Assembly: GCA_024403035.1 (NCBI GenBank)
Contig: JAKSSP010000001.1
Location: 172,682 to 236,681, forward strand
Reading direction: 5' to 3'
From: Mogibacterium sp.
Lineage (GTDB): Bacteria > Bacillota > Clostridia > Peptostreptococcales > Anaerovoracaceae
Length of the DNA: 64,000 nucleotides
A model generated the notes under the pieces. That model searched no databases. It saw nothing but the letters and a program-made list of their open reading frames with translations, and was not told the DNA's origin. Below, one piece after another: positions 34,405 through 44,445 of this stretch (within the stretch, counting starts at the first letter, position 1; each line of letters opens with the position of its first letter). Both the position numbers and the translations under genes were made by a program.

Positions 34405-35427
34405 ATGATCTATCCTGAATTTCCAAAAGAAGGTTCATATATAGGCATATGCGCGCCAAGCGCCGGAGTCGGTTACAAGCTGGACTCATTCGACATGTCC
34501 CTTGAGATACTCGAGCAGACAGGACTGATCCCGGTCGAGACCGAAAGCGTAAGGAACGACGACTGCCCTTCCGCCCCGGCCGAGACACGCGGCAGAGAAT
34601 TCAACGAGCTGTTTGCGGATGATGATATAGACATGGTCCTGTGTGCGGCGGGTGGCGACTACACCGTAGAGATGCTGCCGTATATCGATGGAGAACTTGT
34701 AAGAAATCACCCCAAATGGTTCAGCGGCTATTCCGACCCTACGGCCATAATGATGCTTCTTACCACTGTTTACGACATCGCGACGATATACGGATTGAAT
34801 GCCGGAGCCTGGGACTGGGTGCCGCTGCATGAGTTTCATTTCAACGCTCTGTCCGTGCTTTTCGGAGATCTTCCGGTCCAGCACTCATACGAGCTTTACA
34901 ACTCGACAGGATTCAATGAAGAAACTGAGTCTTATGACATGGATGCTCCGGTGGAATGGCTTCTCTTCAGAGGAAACGGAAGCGGCGAACTCGATGAGGG
35001 ATATGCTCTCGATGTTACCGGCAGACTCATAGGCGGCTGCATAGACGTCATTGATGAAGTAATAGGTACACCTTTTGAGGATCTCAGCGGTTTCGTTGAG
35101 AGATATAAGGATGACGGATTCATCTGGTTCTTCGACAACTTTGAGCTTACACCTATGGGGCTGATGTACTCGATGAACAGACTGAAACAGATGGGTATGT
35201 TCGATAATGCAAAAGCAGTGGTGTTTGGCCGCACCTGCTTCACGGGAGACGCGTCTGACGGGGATTATCTTGAACAGCTTGAACGGGTTTTTGGCGGCAT
35301 GGACGTGCCTGTCATATGGAACGCTGATATAGGCCACACCAGACCTTCGTTCACCATTGTGAACGGAGCCATGGGACACCTCGAATTCGAGGATGGCTAC
35401 GCTGAACTCAGCATGGAATTGAAATAG
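34405..35427 (+). CDS. S66 family (LD-carboxypeptidase / MccF-like) protein with altered nucleophile
   Basis: 340 residues. The family pattern is clear: IGICAPSAGV near the N-terminus, VLCAAGGDYTVEMLPYID, then FSGYSDPTAIMML, the Glu in FFDNFELTP and the His in DIGHTRPSFTI. Active S66 enzymes have a Ser after the GG-turn (GGDDS in MccF); here the residue is Thr (position 87). It may be a Thr variant, or the enzyme may be altered or inactive. Classical members trim D-Ala from the tetrapeptide of muropeptides or cleave microcin C analogues. The start with GAGGAG about 12 bases upstream is preferred over an ATG seven codons earlier. Confidence 0.85.
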   Translation: MIYPEFPKEGSYIGICAPSAGVGYKLDSFDMSLEILEQTGLIPVETESVRNDDCPSAPAETRGREFNELFADDDIDMVLCAAGGDYTVEMLPYIDGELVRNHPKWFSGYSDPTAIMMLLTTVYDIATIYGLNAGAWDWVPLHEFHFNALSVLFGDLPVQHSYELYNSTGFNEETESYDMDAPVEWLLFRGNGSGELDEGYALDVTGRLIGGCIDVIDEVIGTPFEDLSGFVERYKDDGFIWFFDNFELTPMGLMYSMNRLKQMGMFDNAKAVVFGRTCFTGDASDGDYLEQLERVFGGMDVPVIWNADIGHTRPSFTIVNGAMGHLEFEDGYAELSMELK

Positions 35428-35433
35428 AAAAAG

Positions 35434-35471
35434 ACACGCTTCAGGGCATCACATCCCCGGAGCGTGTTTTT
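35434..35471. terminator. Bidirectional terminator between the S66 gene and pepP
   Basis: ACACGCT and AGCGTGT close a stem with an inner AGGG/CCCC helix; TTTTTAG follows on the plus strand and TCTTTTTC on the minus strand. Confidence 0.85.
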
Positions 35472-35484
35472 AGTTGTCTTTATC

Positions 35485-37251
35485 CTACAGCGCGGCAGTT
35501 TCTCTTTCAAGCCACGCGGCAGTCTCATCATCCAGAAGCGGCGTGAGAGTTTTTCTCACCCATTCGTGGTATTTGTTGACATATTCGATCTCTTCATCCG
35601 TGAGGAGGTCCTTTTTTATGGCCTTTCTTTCGTATGGAACGCACGTAAGAGGTTCGTTAACGATATTGCCTTCTCCGTCATCTACAAATACGACCAGGTT
35701 TTCTATCCTGACACCATGCGATCCTTCCTCATAAAAGCCCGGCTCATCGGACATTATCATTCCCGGTTGCAGCGGAATAGGCACTCTGTCCTTCTTGATG
35801 GTTATAGGACCCTCATGAACGCTCAGAACGTGACCTACGCCATGCGCAATGCCGTGGTTGAAGTCCAGTCCCACCTCTTTCATAGGCGCCCTGGAAGCCT
35901 TGTCTATATCCGAAGGATCGGATCCCGGTGTTATCTTGTACATCGCCATCGCCAGATGTGACTTCAGCACATATGTGTAATGCCGGATCATCTCATCAGT
36001 CAGAGGCCCGACCGCCACAGTCCTTGTTATATCAGTCGTTCCGTCATAATACTGTCCTCCCGAATCGACCAGAAGGAAGCCTTCAGGCTTTACCTCGGTA
36101 TCACTCTCAGGAGTCGGCGAATAATGGATGATGGCGCCGTTTGGTCCGTATCCCGCTATTGTCTCGAACGAAAGATCGAAACAGTCATCACAGCTGAGTC
36201 TGAAATCCTTAAGCTTTTCAGCGACGCCGAGTTCGGTCTTCCTTTCGGTTTCAGCAGTCTCCTTCAGCCACCTGATCATCTTTGTGACTGCAACGCCGTC
36301 CAGTATGTGGGAGTGACGCATTCCCGCGATCTCAGTGTCGTTCTTGATCATCTTCTTCAGAGCGACCGGGGTCAGCGCCTCGTGTTTAGCGGCATCTGCA
36401 GGCACGCTGCTGTAAAGAGCCGTGTTGCACGTGGCAGGATCGAGCCACAGCTTGCTTTCCGCCGGGATAGCCGCGACGTCCTTATAGATGTCTTCATAAG
36501 GCTTCAGATCAACATATGAGAGCCTTTCAGGCAGTCCGTCAGGCAAAGTCCCGTCCATTACGTACAGACTCGCATTATCGTGTGTCAGCAGTATGAAAGC
36601 GAAAAACACAGGCGTATACAGGACGTCAGAAGCACGGAGGTTCACGAGCCACGCGCATTCCATGAGGTCCGTTATAAGAAGATGGCTTGCGTCCTGCTTT
36701 CTCATCTCCTCTCTTACCGCTGCTATCTTGTCCGCGGTATCCATGCCTGCGATGCTGAGCGGAAGCTCCCATGCCCTGGTCGGCTTTATCGCAGGCCTGT
36801 CCTTCCAGACTTCGCCCCCAAGGTCTTTCCCTGTGAAGAACGATGCCCTGCAGCCTGCTTCTTCAAGTTTTTCCTTTAGCTTCTTAGTGAACCCGGCCGG
36901 CACTACCCTGCCGTCAAAGCCTATTACGAAACCATCCTCTTTCTCTGCCTCCGCAAGCAGGAATTCCTCGATTGCCGGGACTCCCTCCTCGCCCATCTTC
37001 ATGAGTTCTATGCCGCTTCCCTCAAGCTGCTTTGCTGCCTGTAGAAAGTATCTGCCGTCAGTCCAGAGCCATGCTCCTTCTGCGGTGACCAGCAGATCTC
37101 CGGCAGATCCGGTGAATCCGCTCAGGAATGCCCTCGTTCTGAAAAACCCGTTTACATATTCCGATCCATGAAAATCTCCGGACGGCACATAATATGCGTC
37201 TATGCCGTCCGAAGCCATGAGTTTTCTTAATTCAACTATTTCTTTTCTCAT
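35485..37251 (-). CDS. pepP: Xaa-Pro aminopeptidase (M24B family)
   Basis: Cleaves the N-terminal residue when proline follows. Two N-terminal creatinase-like domains precede the pita-bread domain, as in the 590-residue cytosolic form. Metal ligands are in LLVDSGGQYYDGTTDITRT (Asp, Asp), GIAHGVGHVLSVHEGP (His), MIMSDEPGFYEEG (Glu) and GVRIENL (Glu). Begins at ATG after a weak site and ends at the bidirectional terminator; last gene of kup-galM-pgi-pepP. Confidence 0.95.
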   Translation of the reverse strand: MRKEIVELRKLMASDGIDAYYVPSGDFHGSEYVNGFFRTRAFLSGFTGSAGDLLVTAEGAWLWTDGRYFLQAAKQLEGSGIELMKMGEEGVPAIEEFLLAEAEKEDGFVIGFDGRVVPAGFTKKLKEKLEEAGCRASFFTGKDLGGEVWKDRPAIKPTRAWELPLSIAGMDTADKIAAVREEMRKQDASHLLITDLMECAWLVNLRASDVLYTPVFFAFILLTHDNASLYVMDGTLPDGLPERLSYVDLKPYEDIYKDVAAIPAESKLWLDPATCNTALYSSVPADAAKHEALTPVALKKMIKNDTEIAGMRHSHILDGVAVTKMIRWLKETAETERKTELGVAEKLKDFRLSCDDCFDLSFETIAGYGPNGAIIHYSPTPESDTEVKPEGFLLVDSGGQYYDGTTDITRTVAVGPLTDEMIRHYTYVLKSHLAMAMYKITPGSDPSDIDKASRAPMKEVGLDFNHGIAHGVGHVLSVHEGPITIKKDRVPIPLQPGMIMSDEPGFYEEGSHGVRIENLVVFVDDGEGNIVNEPLTCVPYERKAIKKDLLTDEEIEYVNKYHEWVRKTLTPLLDDETAAWLERETAAL

Positions 37252-37280
37252 TATTACCCGTCTTAAACTTTAACTTTCCT

Positions 37281-38864
37281 TTAGATCTCAAACAGCGCGG
37301 CGTATTCAGCGAGCGCTCCTTCTGTTTCGTGCGCCAGTACCCTCTTAGCCAGCACCTTTCCAAGCTGTACGCCTTCCTGATCGAAACTGTTGAGGTTCCA
37401 CAGGAAGCCCTGGAACATGATCTTGTTCTCAAAGTGTGAAAGCAGCGCTCCGAGCGATTCCGGCGTCAGCTTCTCACCTACGATGATGCTGGACGGTCTG
37501 CCGCCGTCAAAATGCTTGTTAAGGTTCTCATCCTCCTTGCCGCAGGCAAATGCCACGATCTGGGCGACTACATTTGCGCAGAGTTTCTTCTGGCTTGTGC
37601 TGCCCTGGATGTCGACATCTGTGCCGAACTGGCTCTCTTTATAGCCGATGAACTGCAGCGGTACTATGTCCTTGCCCTGATGCAGGAGCTGATAGAACGA
37701 ATGCTGTCCGTTTGTGCCCGGCTCTCCGAAGAGTACAGGGCCTGTCTTATAGCTGACCGGCTCGCCGTAGCGGTTGACAGATTTGCCGTTTGATTCCATG
37801 TCAGCCTGCTGAAGATGCGCCGGGAACCTGGCGAGCGCCTGAGCATACGGAAGTACGGCTGTTGCTTCGTATCCGAGGATATTGCGCTCATACACTCCGA
37901 TAAGAGCGTCCAGCATTGCCGCGTTCTGCATAGGGTCAGCAAAAGCTGCCATTTTGTCTGCTTCCGCTGCGCCTGCAAGGAAACGCTCAAATACAGCCGG
38001 ACCGAATGCGAGAGACAGAACTGCTCCGCCTACAGCTGATGTCGATGAGTACCTGCCTCCGATATGATCATCCATGAAGAATGCCGTGAGGTAGTCGCTG
38101 CTCTTTGCCAGCGGAGAAGTCTCGCTGGTTACAGCGAGCATGTGCTTCGACGGATCAAGGCCCGCTTCCTTAAGAGCGTTCTTGACGAAAGCCTCGTTGG
38201 TAAGTGTCTCAAGAGTTGTGCCAGACTTTGATACGAGTATGAACAGTGAATGAGCGACGTCGATCGACTTGAGAACGCTTACAGCGTCATCCGGATCCAC
38301 GTTGCTGATGAACTTTGCGTCCATTAAGAGGCAGCCGTTCGCGCGGGCCCAGTTTTCGAGCGCAATATACATGGCGCGCGGACCGAGATCGCTTCCGCCA
38401 ATGCCGATCTGTACGACTGTGGTGAACTTCTCTCCGTCCGCGTTCGTGATCTTGCCGGCATGCACTTTATCAGCGAACTCAGCGATCTTGTCCTGCTCAC
38501 CCTTATAGAATTCTCTCTTGTTTGTTCCGTCAGCGATGACATCGTCTCCGAGCTGCCCGCGTGTCAGATGATGCAGCACGAGTCTTTTTTCACCTGTGTT
38601 TATCATCGCGCCGTTGTACAGCTCTTTGAATTTACCCGCGAGATCGGATTCTTTTGCAAGATCCGCCAGCATGCCGAGGATCTCATCATCGACCTGCTTG
38701 GACGCGTAATTGTACGCGAGTCCGCATGCCATCGGCACCGAGTACTTCTTTACGCGCTCCCCACCTGCTTCTCCTGCCAGCACTTTTCCAAGGTCTACCC
38801 TGTGTCCGGACGCTTCAAGAGCTTTATATGCTTTCAGTGTGTCTAAGTTTTTCCATTCAGCCAT
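37281..38864 (-). CDS. pgi: Glucose-6-phosphate isomerase
   Basis: Interconverts glucose 6-phosphate and fructose 6-phosphate. SIS-fold segments: VQIGIGGSDLGPRAMYIAL, LFILVSKSGTTLETLTN, and the catalytic GGRYSSTSAVGG. The C-terminus has FDQEGVQLGKVLAKRVL with the active-site Lys region. 527 residues from the ATG preceded by GGGAGGA; a further 29 codons upstream are outside the family. It follows galM by 23 bases, linking aldose epimerisation with glycolysis entry. Confidence 0.96.
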   Translation of the reverse strand: MAEWKNLDTLKAYKALEASGHRVDLGKVLAGEAGGERVKKYSVPMACGLAYNYASKQVDDEILGMLADLAKESDLAGKFKELYNGAMINTGEKRLVLHHLTRGQLGDDVIADGTNKREFYKGEQDKIAEFADKVHAGKITNADGEKFTTVVQIGIGGSDLGPRAMYIALENWARANGCLLMDAKFISNVDPDDAVSVLKSIDVAHSLFILVSKSGTTLETLTNEAFVKNALKEAGLDPSKHMLAVTSETSPLAKSSDYLTAFFMDDHIGGRYSSTSAVGGAVLSLAFGPAVFERFLAGAAEADKMAAFADPMQNAAMLDALIGVYERNILGYEATAVLPYAQALARFPAHLQQADMESNGKSVNRYGEPVSYKTGPVLFGEPGTNGQHSFYQLLHQGKDIVPLQFIGYKESQFGTDVDIQGSTSQKKLCANVVAQIVAFACGKEDENLNKHFDGGRPSSIIVGEKLTPESLGALLSHFENKIMFQGFLWNLNSFDQEGVQLGKVLAKRVLAHETEGALAEYAALFEI

Positions 38865-38887
38865 TTTGATTCCTCCCTGGCCTTGCA

Positions 38888-40042
38888 CTAAATAGTACTG
38901 AATTTGTATATAGTTACGGATGTGAATTCCTCGCCGGCTCTGAGTATGCATGCTTCGCGCACATCCGGATCGCTGCTGTTGATCGCGTCCGGTCTGAACT
39001 GTGTCTCAAAGCATACAGCGCCGCGATTTTTGTATATGGCATCCTCTTTGCCGGGTTCATTGCCAAGGTTGTTGCCGGTATATACCTGCATATTGCTCAT
39101 GTCAGTCACGACATCCATCCTTATGCCGCTTTCACTTGAGTACATGGAAGCTGCCCTTCTCAGCATGCCGCTCCCGGACCCCGGCTCTCCTCCCGAGAGG
39201 ACAAAGTCATGGTCGTATCCGCCGCCGTATCCGAGCTGCTCGTCATCCATGCGGATATCTCTTCCAAGCGCCTTCTTTGTACGGAAGTCGAAGGCTGTAC
39301 CGTCTACAGGTCTTGGCTCTCCATAAGGTATCAGCCTGGAGTTTACCGGCATGTAATGATCCGCGTTTATCCTGACGACATGATCCAGAATGCTTCCGCT
39401 GTCATGTCCGTTTAGGTTGAAATAGCTGTGGTTGGTTAAGCTCACAGGTGTATCCGCATTACAGACCGCCTTGTATTCTATCCTGAGTTCTCCGTTCCCC
39501 GGCAGGGAGTATGTAACCTCAAGGTGAAGATCGCCCGGGAAGCCCTGGCTTCCGTCAGGGTCATCAAGAATGAACGTGATCTTGTCATCATGGAGACCTC
39601 TTACTCCCTTCATCGGGTCCTTGTCGGAAATACTCTCGGACGCGAATGCGGTCATGAAGTCATTCTTTTTCACGCTTGTGAATCCCACCTTTACGCCGAA
39701 GAGCCTGTTGTTGTAGAAGTCTCTTCCACCGTGGAGACAGTTTGGGCCGTCGTTGGTGCTCAGCTCATAAACACGTCCGTCAAGCTCGAACCGCGCGTCC
39801 GCGATGCGGTTCGCGAAACGGCCTATCGTGCCGCCTATGAATCCGCCGCCTTTCTCGTAGCCTGCGGCATCATCATGTCCCAGTACTACATCACGGTACT
39901 CGCCGTCTCTGTCAGGTACAGCAAGGCTGACAAGAGCAGCGCCGTAGTCAGTGACTGCGGCGCGCATTGCATCCGGCGACTCGAGTATATAGAGGCCGGC
40001 GGTCCTGCCGTCCTCAAGCTGTCCGAATCTCATGGATCTCAT
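38888..40042 (-). CDS. galM: Aldose 1-epimerase
   Basis: Interconverts alpha and beta anomers of glucose and galactose. 384 residues of the galactose-mutarotase fold: GGFIGGTIGRFANRIADARFEL with the substrate Asn-Arg, NDGPNCLHGG, VSLTNHSYFNLNGHDSG with the catalytic His, and the final CFETQFRPDAIN with the catalytic Glu. The ATG overlaps the kup stop by four bases. The adjacent pgi suggests a sugar-utilisation role. Confidence 0.95.
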   Translation of the reverse strand: MRSMRFGQLEDGRTAGLYILESPDAMRAAVTDYGAALVSLAVPDRDGEYRDVVLGHDDAAGYEKGGGFIGGTIGRFANRIADARFELDGRVYELSTNDGPNCLHGGRDFYNNRLFGVKVGFTSVKKNDFMTAFASESISDKDPMKGVRGLHDDKITFILDDPDGSQGFPGDLHLEVTYSLPGNGELRIEYKAVCNADTPVSLTNHSYFNLNGHDSGSILDHVVRINADHYMPVNSRLIPYGEPRPVDGTAFDFRTKKALGRDIRMDDEQLGYGGGYDHDFVLSGGEPGSGSGMLRRAASMYSSESGIRMDVVTDMSNMQVYTGNNLGNEPGKEDAIYKNRGAVCFETQFRPDAINSSDPDVREACILRAGEEFTSVTIYKFSTI

Positions 40043-42054
40043 TTATTTATCCTCTCCAGTCTCTCTTCTGGGCCCTTACTAGGCAGGAATAGCGGCACGT
40101 ACTCTATCATTACGCGCGAAGTCTCAAGGCCGAACCATCTGACAGGGCTTCCCGCCAGACGCCTGATGAAATACTTGTTGTGTATAAGGAAATTGTCTAT
40201 CGGACTTATGTCTCCCTCAAGAGGCATCATCTTCCGGATCATGCAGAACTTGAATGATCCGACCTCAGACGGTCCGTAGATCGAATGCTCTCTTACCTGC
40301 TTAGGGAGCTCTCCGCTCCTGAGCATATCCTGTACTATCTGTCTCAGATAGATATTTACACTCTGCTTCACCTTGAATCCGAGTATGAGATTGACGCGGA
40401 ATATGTAATCGGTCCCGAACGTCTCTACCTCGTATTCCCTGTCAAAAGGCATGTTGGTGGTATTGACGCTGATGAACCAGTACGCGTCAGCCTTCTTCGG
40501 ATCCCTGTCGAGTATCGAGTAAAGGGTGTCGCGGTCTATGTACTCAAAGTCATCTCCCTTCGCGATGTATACCAGGTTGTTGCAGGAAAGCGGTATGTCC
40601 GGATCGTTCTGAAGCTCCTTGATGTTGCTCAGATAATCGCGCATCGGCAGCTTGACTTTCTGCATGCGCTCGATCTGTGTTCCGCGGTACCAGCTTATCA
40701 TGATAAGCAGAATGATGAGCGATATGATGATCGCCACATAGCCGCCTATGGTGAACTTTCCGAGGCTGGAAACTAAGAACACTCCCTCAAGCGCAAGGAA
40801 TATGACGGCAAAGAGCACGGCTCCGGCATAGCGCTTGTGTACTACGCCGATATATACCGTAAACATCACTGTCATCATGAGCATGCTTATGGTGATGGCA
40901 AGACCGTATGCGTTCTCCATTCGCGAGCCGCTCCTGAAGTACAGGATCACCATTGAGCAGAGCACCCAGAGGATATTATTCACCATAGGGATGTAGATCT
41001 GCCCGCGCGTATCTGACGGATATCTGACGTTCAGATGAGGCATCAGGTCAAGAGCCGCCGCCTCGTGGACAAGCGTGTAGCTGCCGCTTATAAGTGCCTG
41101 GCTGGCTATGATGGCTGCAAGAGCGCTCAGGATGATCGCGACAGGACGAAGACCTGCAGGAAGCATCATATAGAACGGATTCATGTCATGCATGGCTGCG
41201 AGAGCCGAATCGTTCCTGTTCTGCAGTATCCATACGCACTGGCCCATGTAGTTAAGGATCAGACAGGTCTTGACAAACGGCCAGCTGCGCTTGATGTTCT
41301 CCTTGCCTACGTGTCCCATGTCTGTGTAGAGAGCCTCGGCTCCCGTTGTACAGAGGAATACGCTTCCCAGTATCATGAGACCGGCTTTATTGCCCGGACT
41401 GAAGAGCACCCTTACCGCGTAAAGCGGATTGAGAGCACGTATTATCGAAAGGTCGCCCAAAGCGAGCCATACGCCTGTGCATCCCAGATAGAGGAACCAT
41501 ATCATCATGACCGGTCCGAACATCTTGCCGATCGAGCTGGTGCCGCTCCGCTGTATCATGAACAGCGCGCTTACTATCGTAAGAGTTATGACGATTACGA
41601 CAAACTGCCCTTCTCCGAGCAGCCTGTCCATGAAGCTGATGCTTCGGAGTCCCTCTACGGCAGTCGTTACCGTGACCGCAGGTGTCAGAACTCCGTCAGC
41701 AAGCATGGTGCATCCGCCTATCATGGTCGGTATTATAAGCCACTTGCCGCAGTGTTTTACAAGGCTGTAGAGAGCGAAGATGCCGCCCTCCCCGTGGTTG
41801 TCCGCCTTCAGGGCGATCAGCACGTGCTTTACTGTAGTGAGGAGTGTGATAGTCCATATAACGAGAGACAGCGATCCGACAATGAAATCGGGATCTACAT
41901 GGTTGATGCCGCCATTGCCCTCAACGATGGACTTCATAACGTACATAGGAGATGTTCCGATGTCACCGTAAACGATACCGATGGCAACAAGGATCATCCC
42001 CATGCTGAATTTGCTTTTAGTGTTCTCAGGTGTATTATCGGATAGTTTGTTCAT
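40039..42054 (-). CDS. kup: KUP family potassium uptake protein
   Basis: Secondary K+ transporter, 671 residues with about 12 hydrophobic segments in the first two-thirds and a soluble C-terminal domain. VAIGIVYGDIGTSPMYVMKS is the family start; ALKADNHGEGGIFALYSL and LADGVLTPAVTVTTAVEGL follow. The predicted leader is only about 50 bases, too short for a c-di-AMP riboswitch, and no strong ribosome-binding site is seen before the ATG. First gene of kup-galM-pgi-pepP. Confidence 0.95.
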   Translation of the reverse strand: MNKLSDNTPENTKSKFSMGMILVAIGIVYGDIGTSPMYVMKSIVEGNGGINHVDPDFIVGSLSLVIWTITLLTTVKHVLIALKADNHGEGGIFALYSLVKHCGKWLIIPTMIGGCTMLADGVLTPAVTVTTAVEGLRSISFMDRLLGEGQFVVIVITLTIVSALFMIQRSGTSSIGKMFGPVMMIWFLYLGCTGVWLALGDLSIIRALNPLYAVRVLFSPGNKAGLMILGSVFLCTTGAEALYTDMGHVGKENIKRSWPFVKTCLILNYMGQCVWILQNRNDSALAAMHDMNPFYMMLPAGLRPVAIILSALAAIIASQALISGSYTLVHEAAALDLMPHLNVRYPSDTRGQIYIPMVNNILWVLCSMVILYFRSGSRMENAYGLAITISMLMMTVMFTVYIGVVHKRYAGAVLFAVIFLALEGVFLVSSLGKFTIGGYVAIIISLIILLIMISWYRGTQIERMQKVKLPMRDYLSNIKELQNDPDIPLSCNNLVYIAKGDDFEYIDRDTLYSILDRDPKKADAYWFISVNTTNMPFDREYEVETFGTDYIFRVNLILGFKVKQSVNIYLRQIVQDMLRSGELPKQVREHSIYGPSEVGSFKFCMIRKMMPLEGDISPIDNFLIHNKYFIRRLAGSPVRWFGLETSRVMIEYVPLFLPSKGPEERLERINK

Positions 42055-42105
42055 TAGAATCTGTGTAATTGAGTTTTACTACTCTAACGTCTTTTTAATG
42101 TATGA

Positions 42106-42114
42106 ATTATAGCA
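42106..42114 (-). promoter_or_regulatory. Extended -10 promoter of kup
   Basis: Minus-strand TGCTATAAT. The -35 region falls on the edge of the hppA terminator and is poor. Confidence 0.6.
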
Positions 42115-42125
42115 CAGTTACAGGC

Positions 42126-42158
42126 AAATAAAAACTGATGCCCGGAGGCATCAGTTTT
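42126..42158 (-). terminator. Terminator of hppA
   Basis: AAAACTGATGCC and GGCATCAGTTTT form a perfect 12-bp stem with a 4-base loop, followed by TTTATTTG on the minus strand. Confidence 0.88.
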
Positions 42159-42180
42159 GGTGTTTTATGCTTTTGTCTTA

Positions 42181-44298
<2,118 letters not shown>

Positions 44299-44320
44299 TT
44301 TGAATACCTCCTTGTTTGTT

Positions 44321-44370
44321 CTTGTATTTTTAATTTTTTTCAGTATAACAAATGGCTTGAAAAATACAAG
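44321..44370 (-). promoter_or_regulatory. Promoter of hppA flanked by an inverted repeat
   Basis: Minus-strand TTGTAT (44364-44369), 16 bases, TATACT (44342-44347). The 11-base arms CTTGTATTTTT (44321-44331) and AAAAATACAAG (44360-44370) surround the -10 box with 28 bases between them. Confidence 0.5.
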
Positions 44371-44409
44371 AAAATTAACGTTAAATTATGTTTTTTGTTA
44401 GTAATTACA

Positions 44410-44433
44410 GAGCCGCCGTTTACACGGCGACTC
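44410..44433 (-). terminator. Probable terminator of ppdK
   Basis: GAGTCGCCG and CGGCGGCTC pair over nine positions (one G-U) with a 6-base loop just after the ppdK stop; the following TGTAATTA is only weakly T-rich. Confidence 0.65.
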
Positions 44434-44445
44434 TCGTTAGTATTG

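Noticed and set aside
42055-42120. Possible c-di-AMP (ydaO) riboswitch before kup
   Set aside because: The leader from the extended -10 box to the ATG is only about 50 bases, far too short for that riboswitch.
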